Source: Armatimonadota bacterium | GTDB lineage: Bacteria; Armatimonadota; Fimbriimonadia; Fimbriimonadales; ATM1 | Direction of reading: 5' to 3' | NCBI GenBank assembly: GCA_003577165.1 | Contig: QEUM01000001.1 | Span: 273,889-337,888, forward strand | DNA length: 64,000 nt | Shown here: positions 6,221 through 15,035 of the stretch, piece after piece | How positions within the stretch are numbered: position 1 is the first letter of the stretch | How the letters are laid out: every line of letters starts with the position of its first letter | The notes under the pieces: generated by a model | What the model saw: the letters and a program-made list of their open reading frames with translations, nothing else | Databases searched by the model: none | What the model was told of the DNA's origin: nothing | Program-made: the position numbers and the translations under genes

Positions 6221-8997
6221 AGCCCCAGCACCTTGCGATCCCGCTCGCTCAACGCGACGCCGTTTACCAGGGCGACGTCAGGGCGCCTCAATCGGCTCCG
6301 CTCACACTTTAAGAAGTCCGAAACTTGGAATTCGTACGACTCGACTTCGCCTCCTCCCAGTTCAACCCAACTCACGCGAAGGAGCGTCGGTAGATCTTCT
6401 CCGAAAGACTGGAGCAGAGAAACCAGATCCTCCGGTCCCTTCACTCTCACGTAAATGTCCTGTGAGTCCTTCGTGTCCGATTCCGCTTTCCACTTCTCCA
6501 TCTCCGCATACAAGCGATCTTTGAAGTCGAGGAATCGCGAGAAGCGATCGAGCAGAACGGGATCGTGCTCCGACATCCGCTTCGGCTCGATGACTTCCAG
6601 GAACACCGTCGGGTGTCTCTGCTGGAGTGGGATTCTTTCGTAGACTTCCTCCGCCGTGTGCGAAAGCACCGGGGCGATCAGTCTTGTGAGCACCAAGAGG
6701 ATCTCGTGGCAGGCCGCTTGCGCGCTCCTCCGCGAAGGCCAGTCTGCGCCGTCGCAGTACATCCGGTCTTTGATGACATCGAGATAGAAGGCGCTGAGTT
6801 CGCGCGCGCAGAAGTCGTGGACGCGGCTCATCGCAGCGCTAAAATCGTACTCGTCGAAGTCCCTGCACGCGTCCGCTTCGAGAATTCGCGTTTTCGCGAT
6901 CGCCCATCGGTCGACGTCCAGGATCGCCTCGAAGCCGCCGTTCGGATCGAAGTCGCTGAGGTTCGCGAGTAGGAACCTCAGGGTATTGCGAATTCGCCGA
7001 TACTCATCGCTCACTTGGCGAAGAATCTGCTCGCCGAAACTCACGTCACGACTGTAATCCACGCTTCCCGCCCACAGCCGCAAGATGTCTGCGCCGTATC
7101 GGTTCGCAGCGTCCACCGGCTCGATGACGTTGCCCTTCGACTTGGACATCTTCTCGCCGATCTCGTCCACGAGCCAGCCGTGAGTCACGACCTGCCGATA
7201 AGGAGCGGATCCCTTTATCGCGATCGCTGTGAGCAGGCTGCTGTTGAACCACCCGCGATGCTGATCGCTCCCTTCAAGATACAAGTCGCTCGGCCACTCC
7301 AGGTCCTCCCAGCCCATGTAGTTGTCGCTGAGCACAGCAAGATGGGTAACGCCGCTCTCGAACCAAACGTCGAGCGTGTCCGTCTCCTTCCGAAATTCCG
7401 TTTCTCCCGTCTCTGGATGCGCGTAGCCGGGGGGGATGATCTCTTTGACGCTCGCCTCGAACCACGCGTCGGATCCGCCCTGCTCCACAATTTTCGCAAC
7501 CCGTTCGATGATCTCAGGATCGAAACACGGCTTGTTCGAAGGGACGCCGTAGAGAATCGGTATCCCGACTCCCCACGTTCTTTGCCGGGACACGCACCAA
7601 TCCGGCCGGCCTTCCACCATTGAGGAGATGCGCGCCTCGCCAGCCTTCGGGAACCACTTCACGCCCCGAATCGCTTCCAACGCGCGCTCCTTCAGGTTGT
7701 CGTGAGAGAGGTTGATGAACCACTGCTCCGTCGCCCGAAAGATGACCGGACTCTTGTCGCGCTCGCTGTGCGGATAACTGTGCACGTAATCGTATGCGAG
7801 CAGCAGATTCCCCTCTTCCTGAAGCCGCTTCGGTACCGCTTCGTCGGCCTCGTTGATGTGCAGGCCGGCGAATTCGAACGCCTCCGCAGTAAAGTGCCCC
7901 CCCTCGCCCACCGGACATAGGATTGGCAGGCCGTATTCTTTGCCCGTGTAGAAGTCTTCGGCTCCGTGGCCGGGAGCGGTGTGCACGACCCCAGTGCCTT
8001 CTTCGGTGTTGACGTAGTCCGCGAGCACCACGATCGAGTCTCTGTCGAAAATGGGATGCTTGAACGCGACTCCGAGAAGGTCGCGACCCATGTGCCGCCC
8101 AACCGCTTGCACATTGGACCAACCCAACTGCTCCGACACTTTCGAAACTAGGTCGCTCAGAAGAAGATAGTGATCGCCATCGTGCTCGACAACGGAGTAT
8201 TCCAGTTCAGGATGAAAGGCGACTGCTAAGTTCGCGGGAATCGTCCACGGCGTCGTCGTCCAGATCACGGTGTACAAAGGCGAAAGGCCATCGAACACTC
8301 CGTTCGGATCCGATCGCAGCGGAAATCGCACGAAGATCGCGCGCGAGGTGCGCTCTTCGTACACGAGTTCTGTGTCCGCAAGCGCGGTCTTGCTCTTGAT
8401 AGACCAGTGCGTCGGCCGGAGGTCTTTGTAAACGTAACCTTCCTCAGCCAGTTTGCCGAACGCGCGAACTACGGAAGCCTCGAACCCGTAATGCAGCGTC
8501 GCATAGGAGCGACCCCAGTCGCCGAACACCCCGAGCCTCTGAAACTGTTCGGTTTGAATCCTTATGTACTCTTCGGCGTGCTTTCTGCATGCCTTCCGCA
8601 TCTCTGCAGGACTGATGTTCGTTCCCAGCTTCGCCGCAACGGCAAGCTCGATCGGCAGGCCGTGTGTGTCGTATCCCGGAACGTACGGAGAGTGAAGCCC
8701 TCGCAGGGTCTTGTATTTGACCACGAAGTCTTTGAGGGCCTTATTGCGCGCAGTTCCCGTGTGCACGGGCGAGTTCGTATAGGGGGGGCCATCGTGAAGG
8801 ATGAACTTCGGTCGGCCTCGCCGTGCATCTTGGATCACCTTGTACACGTCCATCTCCGCCCACTTTCTCTGCAGTTCGGGCTCACGGACGGGCAAGTCTG
8901 CCTTCATCGGAATCGTGAAGTCTGGATTCGGCAGGTTAAGGGTCTCGCGGAGATTCACGGGAAGGCGGAGTTTACCTTTCGGAGTGCTTCTCAACAT
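6217..8997 (-). CDS. ileS: Isoleucyl-tRNA synthetase
   Basis: Class I synthetase of 926 residues charging tRNA-Ile. It has the Rossmann core, the CP1 editing domain (WTTTPWTIPANLA), DVWFESGVTH, EGSDQHRGWFNSSLL and an intact KMSKSKGN. Two deviations are visible. The HIGH signature is HTGT (residues 79-82, context SPVHTGTARNK). The C-terminal zinc ribbon has lost most cysteines (KCERSRLRRPDVAL...LSERDRKVL). The enzyme is otherwise complete and is the only ileS in the window. No T-box leader is present: only 29 bases separate it from divergent pheA. Confidence 0.96.
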   Translation of the reverse strand: MLRSTPKGKLRLPVNLRETLNLPNPDFTIPMKADLPVREPELQRKWAEMDVYKVIQDARRGRPKFILHDGPPYTNSPVHTGTARNKALKDFVVKYKTLRGLHSPYVPGYDTHGLPIELAVAAKLGTNISPAEMRKACRKHAEEYIRIQTEQFQRLGVFGDWGRSYATLHYGFEASVVRAFGKLAEEGYVYKDLRPTHWSIKSKTALADTELVYEERTSRAIFVRFPLRSDPNGVFDGLSPLYTVIWTTTPWTIPANLAVAFHPELEYSVVEHDGDHYLLLSDLVSKVSEQLGWSNVQAVGRHMGRDLLGVAFKHPIFDRDSIVVLADYVNTEEGTGVVHTAPGHGAEDFYTGKEYGLPILCPVGEGGHFTAEAFEFAGLHINEADEAVPKRLQEEGNLLLAYDYVHSYPHSERDKSPVIFRATEQWFINLSHDNLKERALEAIRGVKWFPKAGEARISSMVEGRPDWCVSRQRTWGVGIPILYGVPSNKPCFDPEIIERVAKIVEQGGSDAWFEASVKEIIPPGYAHPETGETEFRKETDTLDVWFESGVTHLAVLSDNYMGWEDLEWPSDLYLEGSDQHRGWFNSSLLTAIAIKGSAPYRQVVTHGWLVDEIGEKMSKSKGNVIEPVDAANRYGADILRLWAGSVDYSRDVSFGEQILRQVSDEYRRIRNTLRFLLANLSDFDPNGGFEAILDVDRWAIAKTRILEADACRDFDEYDFSAAMSRVHDFCARELSAFYLDVIKDRMYCDGADWPSRRSAQAACHEILLVLTRLIAPVLSHTAEEVYERIPLQQRHPTVFLEVIEPKRMSEHDPVLLDRFSRFLDFKDRLYAEMEKWKAESDTKDSQDIYVRVKGPEDLVSLLQSFGEDLPTLLRVSWVELGGGEVESYEFQVSDFLKCERSRLRRPDVALVNGVALSERDRKVLGL

Positions 8998-9026
8998 GGC
9001 GGTAACATCGTTGATTCGCGGTTGCG

Positions 9027-10124
9027 ATGGACAACGACAACACGGAGATAACAGAAATCCGGCGGCTCATCGATGAGGTGGATGAGGAACTCCTCCGCAT
9101 CCTGAACCGACGCGCGGAACTGGCCATCCGAGCGGGAGAGTTGAAGCGACGCGACGATCGCCCCTACTACACTCCGGAACGGGAGCGCGAGGTCTTCGAC
9201 CGCCTCGCCAAGATCAGCGGGGGTCCTCTCCAAAGGCGGCAGATCGAGGCGATCTTCCGCGAAGTCATCTCGGTCGCCAGGAGCCTTGAGAAGACGCTCG
9301 AGATCGGATACTGGGGCCCCGTCGGGACATTCACCCACCTCGCCGCCCTCAAGCAGTTCGGCCGCGAAGCCAACTTCAACCCTCTGGACAGCATCGAGGA
9401 GGTCTTCCGGGCCGTCGAGCAGTCCCAAGCGGACTACGGAGTCGTGCCCGTCGAGAACAGCCTGGTAGGTGTGGTCCCCGAGACCCTCGACATGTTCGCC
9501 CGGACGAACGTGAGGATTTGCGCCGAGGTGTACGTGGACATCGCGCACCACCTACTCACCGACTGCGAAAACCTCGACGCGATCGAGAGGGTGTACGCGG
9601 GCCCTCAGCCAGCCGCTCAGTGCCGCCGATGGCTGCGGACGAACCTGCCGAGAGCCGAGGTCGTCGAAGTTGTTCCGACAGCCAAAGCCGCCGAACGCGC
9701 GAAGGCGGACCCGTCCGGAGCTTCGATCGGGACGAAACTCGCCGCGGAGAACGTTGGCATCGGGGTTCTTCATGAGCACATCGAGGACAACCCGCACAAC
9801 AGGACCCGATTCCTCGTCGTGGGCTACAACGAGCCCGCACCCACGGGCAGGGATCGTTGTTCCCTGATGTTCATTCTCCGCAACCGACCGGGCGAACTTT
9901 ATCGCGCTCTTGGCGCTTTCGACCGATACGACGTCAACCTCACGATGATCGAAAGCCGACCCGCGCAGAGGGCCGGATTCGAGTACATCTTCTACTGCGA
10001 TTGCCAGGGGCACCACACGGACCACCTGGTCGCCAAGGCGATCGAGACGCTTCGCGCCTCCGCCCTGGAGTGCGTGATCCTCGGCAGTTATCCCGAAGCA
10101 GCCGACGCCCCATCTCCCGCCTGA
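9027..10124 (+). CDS. pheA: Bifunctional chorismate mutase/prephenate dehydratase (P-protein)
   Basis: Catalyses chorismate to prephenate to phenylpyruvate in phenylalanine synthesis. Residues ~5-90 are an AroQ-type chorismate mutase (IRRLIDEVDEELLRILNRRAELA). Residues ~92-270 are prephenate dehydratase (GPVGTFTH, VPVENSLVGVV, NRTRFLVVG with the catalytic Thr). The remainder is an ACT domain with the ESRP feedback motif (TMIESRPAQRAGFEYIFYCD), implying inhibition by phenylalanine. 365 residues is typical. It is divergent from ileS with a 29-base shared upstream region. Confidence 0.96.
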   Translation: MDNDNTEITEIRRLIDEVDEELLRILNRRAELAIRAGELKRRDDRPYYTPEREREVFDRLAKISGGPLQRRQIEAIFREVISVARSLEKTLEIGYWGPVGTFTHLAALKQFGREANFNPLDSIEEVFRAVEQSQADYGVVPVENSLVGVVPETLDMFARTNVRICAEVYVDIAHHLLTDCENLDAIERVYAGPQPAAQCRRWLRTNLPRAEVVEVVPTAKAAERAKADPSGASIGTKLAAENVGIGVLHEHIEDNPHNRTRFLVVGYNEPAPTGRDRCSLMFILRNRPGELYRALGAFDRYDVNLTMIESRPAQRAGFEYIFYCDCQGHHTDHLVAKAIETLRASALECVILGSYPEAADAPSPA

Positions 10125-10186
10125 CCAGTCCGCCTTGGCTTCAACGCGCCGCCGAACCGCCTCGTCCCCCGGGGTACAAACCGCCC

Positions 10187-11470
10187 GTGCTCCTCTGTCC
10201 TGCCATCGCCGCAGTGACCTTCGCGGAAGTGATCGCCGCGCATGCGAAGTTGGTGGATTGCGCTGTGTCGATCTCGGTCCTGGCGAAAACGTCGAGCGGC
10301 TCCACGTCGTTCGGGGCGTCCGTTTGGCGCACGCCGGACGGTCGCTTCGCTATGGACGTGAGGCTCGCAGGGTGGAAGCCCTCGGAGCCGCCCACCTGGA
10401 AGTTCGTCGGCAAGCCCGGGAGCCTTATCATCTTCCAGCCCAGCACGAACCGCTATCGCTCGCTCGTCGCGAACTCCGACGTAGGGGCTCTGGGACTCCT
10501 GCAGGGCGCAGAATCCGTCCTCGATCCGGTCGTCACCCTGTTTCTTGAGCCGGCTACGGGTTTGCCGCGGTTGATCGCCGGCGTCGGAAGTCCCCAGATG
10601 CGCTTTATCGGCACCGCGCAGGGCGAACTCGTCTTTCGCGGCCAAACCGCGGGACAAGGAAGTCCGACGACTCTTACGATCCGCGCCTCCTCGAAAACGA
10701 AACTCGCATCGCGAATCACCTTGGAATCGGCTGACTCGCAAATGGATTGGTTCATCAATCCTTCGGCAACGTCGAGCAAGTCGGCTGTCGCCTTTACTCT
10801 CCCCCCCGCTGCGAAGCGCGTGACCAATTTCGGGCCCGACGCGCGCCCGATCACCTACCGCGGCCGCGCCCTCGAATTGATCCGAAACTCGCAAGCGAAG
10901 TACGCGGATCTCTCGTCGCTCCACTTCGAAACCAGGAGTTTCTTGTTCGCTTCCGGTTCGGAGAGCCGAAGGCGCTCGACCTGCCACTTCGAAACGAACG
11001 GAAGGGTGCTCGTTCGCGGCACCTCCCCGTCCGGTCAAGAGTTCGAGTACGTGTGGGAGCGCGACAAGTTAACGGTCGTCCTCCATGCGGCCAAGTTGGT
11101 GCGAACCGGCGCGTGCCCAAGGCATCGACTTCTCCAGATGTTGGCTGCGACCGGTGTCGAGATTGATCCCTTCCTCGCCCAACTCGTTCGCGATGGCGAC
11201 CCCTGGGTGCAACTGCTCCTCGACGGCGGAACCGTAGATTCATCCGCGCGAGGGACGAATGCGCTTCTCACGATCACGACGACGTCCGGCCTGGTTCTCA
11301 GAGTTACGCTCGACAGCGACGGCCTCATCACGCGCATCGAGCGCTCTTCCGAGGCATCCTCTTTCGCCGAGACCGTGCTCATCGAATACTCGCGCGCCGC
11401 GATTCCGGACTCGGAATGGCGAATTCAAATCCCGCCGAATTACGAAGTCAAACCTCTCTCAGGGAATTGA
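10187..11470 (+). CDS. Uncharacterised secreted protein with two LolA-like halves
   Basis: The start is placed at GTG 10187 because the longer frame back to 9857 lies inside pheA, and TACAAA (10175-10180) ends 6 bases upstream in the TA-led layout. The N-terminus is hydrophobic and signal-like (MLLCPAIAAVTFAEVIAA). The body appears to hold two similar beta-rich units, ~20-200 and ~220-425, resembling the LolA/LppX fold of lipoprotein-sorting proteins (FGASVWRTPDGRFAMDVR...; HFETNGRVLVRGTSPSGQEFEYVWERDKLTVV). The fold call is a pattern judgement. Function is unknown. It converges on the SDR gene with a one-base gap. Confidence 0.7.
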   Translation: MLLCPAIAAVTFAEVIAAHAKLVDCAVSISVLAKTSSGSTSFGASVWRTPDGRFAMDVRLAGWKPSEPPTWKFVGKPGSLIIFQPSTNRYRSLVANSDVGALGLLQGAESVLDPVVTLFLEPATGLPRLIAGVGSPQMRFIGTAQGELVFRGQTAGQGSPTTLTIRASSKTKLASRITLESADSQMDWFINPSATSSKSAVAFTLPPAAKRVTNFGPDARPITYRGRALELIRNSQAKYADLSSLHFETRSFLFASGSESRRRSTCHFETNGRVLVRGTSPSGQEFEYVWERDKLTVVLHAAKLVRTGACPRHRLLQMLAATGVEIDPFLAQLVRDGDPWVQLLLDGGTVDSSARGTNALLTITTTSGLVLRVTLDSDGLITRIERSSEASSFAETVLIEYSRAAIPDSEWRIQIPPNYEVKPLSGN

Positions 11471-11471
11471 A

Positions 11472-12263
11472 TCACATGCTCCGCGCGAGTCCGCCGTCCA
11501 CGAGGATGCTCTCGCCAGTCACGTAAGAGGCTCGGTCGGAGCAAAGGAAAGCGACGACGTCGGAGATCTCGTGGGGCTGCGCCAATCGGCGCGCCGGAAT
11601 CTCACGACTCATCTTTTCAAAATAGCTCGCATGCGAGTCGCCCGTCTTCTCGGACCAGACTCTTGCAAGATGCATCTGACGATCCGTGTGCGTGTGCCCG
11701 GGCAGCACGCTATTCACGGTGATGCCGTGAGGCGCGAGGAGATCGGACTGCAAGCGGGTGAGCGCTCTCAAACCCATCCGAAGCGTCGTCGAGATTGCCA
11801 ACATCTCGTTGGGATCGAACGCGACGACGGAAGAGATGTGCACGATTCGCCCCCACCCGGATCGCTTCATTCCGTCCGCAACGAGATTCGTCAGCCGAAC
11901 CGCCGTTAGCAGAGTCGCCTCGAATCCCGCGTGCCATTTCGAATCGTCGATCTCATTCAGCACCCCGGTCGGAGGACCGCCCGTATTCGTGATCAGGATG
12001 TCGGGCACGCCGAGGTTCTCACAGGTGGCCTCATGCCACTTGCTCAATGCGGACGGATCAGTCACGTCGCACCGAGTCCACAGAATTCGGGCCTGCGGGC
12101 AATCAGAGGAGAGTTCGTCGGCTGCGCGTCGCAAGGAGTCTTCGTTCCTCCCGCAGAGGGAAACGGCCGCCCCCTCCAAAAGAAGCGCTCGGGCGCATGC
12201 GAGCCCAATGCCCTTCGACGACGCGGCCACCATGGCCGTCCTCCCGGAAACTCCCAGATCCAC
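11472..12263 (-). CDS. Short-chain dehydrogenase/reductase, NTGGP subfamily lacking the YxxxK pair
   Basis: SDR fold with the cofactor motif ASSKGIG near residue 16, CDVTDP, and NTGGPP in place of NNAG. The C-terminal SYVTGESILVDGG is standard. The catalytic region reads SSVVAFDPNEMLAISTTLRMG, so the usual Tyr and Lys are Ser and Arg and ordinary reductase chemistry is doubtful. The start is placed at GTG 12263 because TATCTT ends exactly 6 bases upstream and the product then begins MDLGVSGRTAMV, the usual SDR start. ATG 12281 would add six residues. Substrate unknown. Confidence 0.88.
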   Translation of the reverse strand: MDLGVSGRTAMVAASSKGIGLACARALLLEGAAVSLCGRNEDSLRRAADELSSDCPQARILWTRCDVTDPSALSKWHEATCENLGVPDILITNTGGPPTGVLNEIDDSKWHAGFEATLLTAVRLTNLVADGMKRSGWGRIVHISSVVAFDPNEMLAISTTLRMGLRALTRLQSDLLAPHGITVNSVLPGHTHTDRQMHLARVWSEKTGDSHASYFEKMSREIPARRLAQPHEISDVVAFLCSDRASYVTGESILVDGGLARSM

Positions 12264-12389
12264 GACCCAAAGATAGCCCATCAGGCACGGATTGGGAATG
12301 CGCGGCCCTTTCTGTGGGTTCTGCAGTTACGGTCGACCACCCTCAGGCGGCCTGGACTGCTGGATCGGGTGGAACGGGGAAAAGAAAAG

Positions 12390-12465
12390 TGGTGCCGCAG
12401 GCCGGAATCGAACCGGCGACACATGGATTTTCAGTCCATTGCTCTACCAACTGAGCTACCGCGGC
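12390..12465 (-). tRNA. tRNA-Phe (GAA), CCA encoded
   Basis: Read on the minus strand, acceptor GCCGCGG (12459-12465) pairs with CTGCGGC (12394-12400). A D-arm AGCTCAGTTGGTAGAGC, an anticodon arm with loop CTGAAAA giving anticodon GAA, and the T-loop TTCGATT complete the cloverleaf. A discriminator A (12393) is followed by genomic CCA (12390-12392). Downstream on the minus strand lies a T-rich CTTTTCTTTT at about 12379-12389, probably the transcript end. Confidence 0.97.
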
Positions 12466-12506
12466 AACCTGGCAATCCCGACCGGATTCACCTCACAGGC
12501 TTCCTA

Positions 12507-12584
12507 TGGCGCGGACGACGGGACTTGAACCCGCGACCTCCGGCGTGACAGGCCGGCGCTCTAACCGAACTGAGCTACGCCCGC
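12507..12584 (-). tRNA. tRNA-Asp (GTC), CCA encoded
   Basis: On the minus strand, acceptor GCGGGCG (12578-12584) pairs with CGTCCGC (12511-12517). The anticodon loop CTGTCAC gives GTC, and a GTTCAAGTC T-loop, discriminator G and encoded CCA (12507-12509) complete it. It lies 41 bases upstream of tRNA-Phe on the same strand, so the two are probably one transcript. Confidence 0.97.
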
Positions 12585-12684
12585 GCGAACCCTTCGGGAG
12601 GGCCCGCGATTATAGCAAACGGCCAGAAACACCCGCAAGGCGACCCAACGGTATCATCGGCGGCCGGTTTCCCGCCCACTGAAC

Positions 12685-14040
12685 TTGTCCGAAAACGAAC
12701 CCGCGAATCCGACTCGATCGTTGCCTGTTTTGACGCAGGCGGCGATTCTGCGCATCTACTATCCCCTCGCAGCATCCTGGCTGCTCATGGCCATCGAGGC
12801 GCCGGTCGCGGTCGCAATCATCTCTCGATTGCCGGAGGCGACCATTGCGACCGCCGGCTTCCTGATCCTCGGCAGCCTCGCCCTCTGGATCGAGAGCCCG
12901 GTCATAGACTTGCTGGCGACCTCGACCACGCTCTCGACTTCGCGCGAGCGGTTCTGTCGAATCCGCAAATTCACCCTTCTGTTGATCGCGATCGTTACCG
13001 CGGCCCACGCGATCTGCGCTTTCGGCCCTGTCTATCGGTGGATCACTCTCGGAGTTCTCGGTGTGAGCCGGGAGATTTCGGACGCCGTGCATCCGGGCAT
13101 GGTGATCATGATTCCCTGGAGCGGCTGCATCGGCTGGCGCAGGTTCCTTCAAGGCGTGTTGATACGCAATGGCTACACGAAGGCGGTCGGCGTCGGAACG
13201 GCGGTGCGGGCGACCACCATGATCGCGGTGGGAGTCCTCCTCTACCAGTTCACGCAGATGCCCAGCATTCAAGTGGTTGCCTGGGCGCTCGTCTCTTCCG
13301 TGGCGACGGAGGCGGCGTTCGTCCACTTCGCCGCGCACAAACTCGCGATTCCGAGCCTGCCCAAGATTTCCTCTGCGCCTCTCGGTTTTCGAGACCTATC
13401 GAAGTTCCACTTGCCGTTGAGCGCAACGACGATGATCACGCTCACCTCGCCCCCAATCATCGCGGGATTTCTTGCGCGGACCGCCGACTCCGTAGCGGGA
13501 ATGGCCGCGTGGCAAGTCGCGACCACGGTGCTCTTTCTGCATCGAACCGTCGTCTTCGCGCTTCCTGAAGTGGTGATCTACTTACAGAAGGACGAGCATA
13601 CGCGAGGTGAACTGAGGCGGTTTTGCCTGACCGTTGGCGCGGTCGCGTCCCTGACAGCGCTCCTGGTCTCTGTCTCCGGTCTGGGTGAGTGGATCTTTCG
13701 AGAACTCCTCGGTGCGGAGGCAGGAATTGCGAGCCTCGCCGTCATCGGCCTGGCGGTCGGCGCACTCACGCCTCTGATCGGCGCGATGCAGTCGTTTGCA
13801 CGGGGCATGCTGACGGCACGCCACATCACCATGGCACGCCTCGGCGGAATCGTCGTGGGAATGGTCGCGCTCATTGCGACCCTCGGAGGCGGCGTTGCCG
13901 CTCACATGAAGAACGTCGCTCTTGCGCCGTTCGCTCTAACCGTGGCCCTCGCCGCTGAGTACGCGTTCCTCGCTTGGTCGCTCGTCCGGTCGGACGCGAC
14001 GTACGTCATGCCCACCGCGGAAGAATCCGCTTCCCCATAA
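12685..14040 (+). CDS. Multi-pass membrane protein, MOP/MATE-like flippase or ANKH-like exporter
   Basis: A 451-residue protein with about 12 hydrophobic segments in two halves. The first helix (LRIYYPLAASWLLMAIEAPVAVAIISRL) and the cytoplasmic WRRFLQGVLIRNGYTKAV loop resemble MOP-superfamily transporters, with some likeness to the ANKH branch. Substrate cannot be named. The TTG start at 12685 has no clear Shine-Dalgarno, and a start slightly downstream is possible. Its 3' end overlaps the convergent arginase gene by 35 bases. Confidence 0.7.
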   Translation: MSENEPANPTRSLPVLTQAAILRIYYPLAASWLLMAIEAPVAVAIISRLPEATIATAGFLILGSLALWIESPVIDLLATSTTLSTSRERFCRIRKFTLLLIAIVTAAHAICAFGPVYRWITLGVLGVSREISDAVHPGMVIMIPWSGCIGWRRFLQGVLIRNGYTKAVGVGTAVRATTMIAVGVLLYQFTQMPSIQVVAWALVSSVATEAAFVHFAAHKLAIPSLPKISSAPLGFRDLSKFHLPLSATTMITLTSPPIIAGFLARTADSVAGMAAWQVATTVLFLHRTVVFALPEVVIYLQKDEHTRGELRRFCLTVGAVASLTALLVSVSGLGEWIFRELLGAEAGIASLAVIGLAVGALTPLIGAMQSFARGMLTARHITMARLGGIVVGMVALIATLGGGVAAHMKNVALAPFALTVALAAEYAFLAWSLVRSDATYVMPTAEESASP

Positions 14041-14983
14041 CCGACATCAGCCAGTCCACGGCCATCTCCGCCGTCTCGTTCGTTCGATCCAACGTCGGAT
14101 TCACCTCGACGACCTCGATGCCTGCCAAGCGAAGCGGCGACTTCTCACTGCCCAGCGCCTCGGCGAGCAGTTCAGCCAAAAGGTGCGCTTCGCGATAGCG
14201 CAGGCCGCCGCGGACGTCGGTCCCAGTTCCCGGAGCGATCGCAGGATCAAGAACATCGACGTCGAAACTGACCCACAGCCACTTGACGCCTGCCTTCTCC
14301 AATGTCTGAAACGCCGATTGCACCATCTCCTGCATTCCAAATCGGTCGATCTCATGCATCGTGATGACTCGATGGAGTCCGTGAGTCCTCATGCGATCGA
14401 CTTCTCCCGGATCGAGTTCTCGAATCCCGATCCAAACGATGTGATTCGGGTCGAGAGGACGTGTCGGAACCATCTCGTCCAACAGCCTCTGCCACTGTCC
14501 TGCGACGACCTCGTCCGTGCCTTCGTAAGGAAATCGGCAGAGACCGGCCAACGGCATTCCATGGAGGTTTCCGCTCGGCGACGTGTCAGGTGTGTTGTAA
14601 TCTCCATGTGCGTCTATCCAGAGCACTCCCATAGAATCCAACTGCTCAAGCGCGCCTGAAACTGTGCCGAACGCGAGGCTGTGATCGCCTCCGAGCACGA
14701 GCGGCACGGTTCCCTTGCCGACGGCGCCATAAACGGCTTCGCGAACTCTTGTAAAAATGCCCAGCAGGCTGTCGAAGTGGTGCAGGCCTTCACCGCGCGG
14801 CGAGAACAGGCTCGTCTGCGAAGACACCAAGTCTCCCCCGTCGATCACTTGTTTGGCGACTTTGAGCAGAGACTCCTGGAGTCGAGCGATTCGAATCGCA
14901 GCGGGTCCGAGGCTTGCTCCTTTGCGTCGCCCACCCAGACCCGAGGGGACGCCGATGATGTTGATTCGCTCGGCTATCGGCAC
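14006..14983 (-). CDS. rocF: Arginase (ureohydrolase family)
   Basis: Hydrolyses arginine to ornithine and urea using a binuclear Mn site. All metal-binding blocks are intact: GGDHSLAFGT, WIDAHGDYNTPDTSPSGNLHG and SFDVDVLDPAIAPGTGT, plus the C-terminal GIEVVEVNPTLD. 325 residues is slightly longer than bacterial RocF. The GTG start is preceded by TAGAAT ending exactly 6 bases upstream (14990-14995), so the mRNA is probably leaderless. It is divergent from argS. Confidence 0.93.
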   Translation of the reverse strand: MPIAERINIIGVPSGLGGRRKGASLGPAAIRIARLQESLLKVAKQVIDGGDLVSSQTSLFSPRGEGLHHFDSLLGIFTRVREAVYGAVGKGTVPLVLGGDHSLAFGTVSGALEQLDSMGVLWIDAHGDYNTPDTSPSGNLHGMPLAGLCRFPYEGTDEVVAGQWQRLLDEMVPTRPLDPNHIVWIGIRELDPGEVDRMRTHGLHRVITMHEIDRFGMQEMVQSAFQTLEKAGVKWLWVSFDVDVLDPAIAPGTGTDVRGGLRYREAHLLAELLAEALGSEKSPLRLAGIEVVEVNPTLDRTNETAEMAVDWLMSVMGKRILPRWA

Positions 14984-14989
14984 GCTCGA

Positions 14990-15020
14990 ATTCTACCGGC
15001 GCCCGCCGGGATGGTAGGAT
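14990..15020. promoter_or_regulatory. Divergent -10 boxes for arginase (minus) and argS (plus)
   Basis: Minus-strand TAGAAT at 14990-14995 lies 6 bases from the arginase GTG. Plus-strand TAGGAT at 15015-15020 lies 15 bases from the argS ATG. The 19 bases between them mean the two promoters overlap. No convincing -35 box is seen for either. Confidence 0.45.
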
Positions 15021-15035
15021 TCCTCTCCCGCTCCC

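Noticed and set aside
8998..9026. T-box leader for ileS
   Set aside because: The divergent intergenic space is 29 bases and holds no T-box elements.
9857..11470. Long frame beginning inside pheA
   Set aside because: The first 110 codons are antisense-like Arg/Pro-rich shadow of pheA. The real product starts near GTG 10187.
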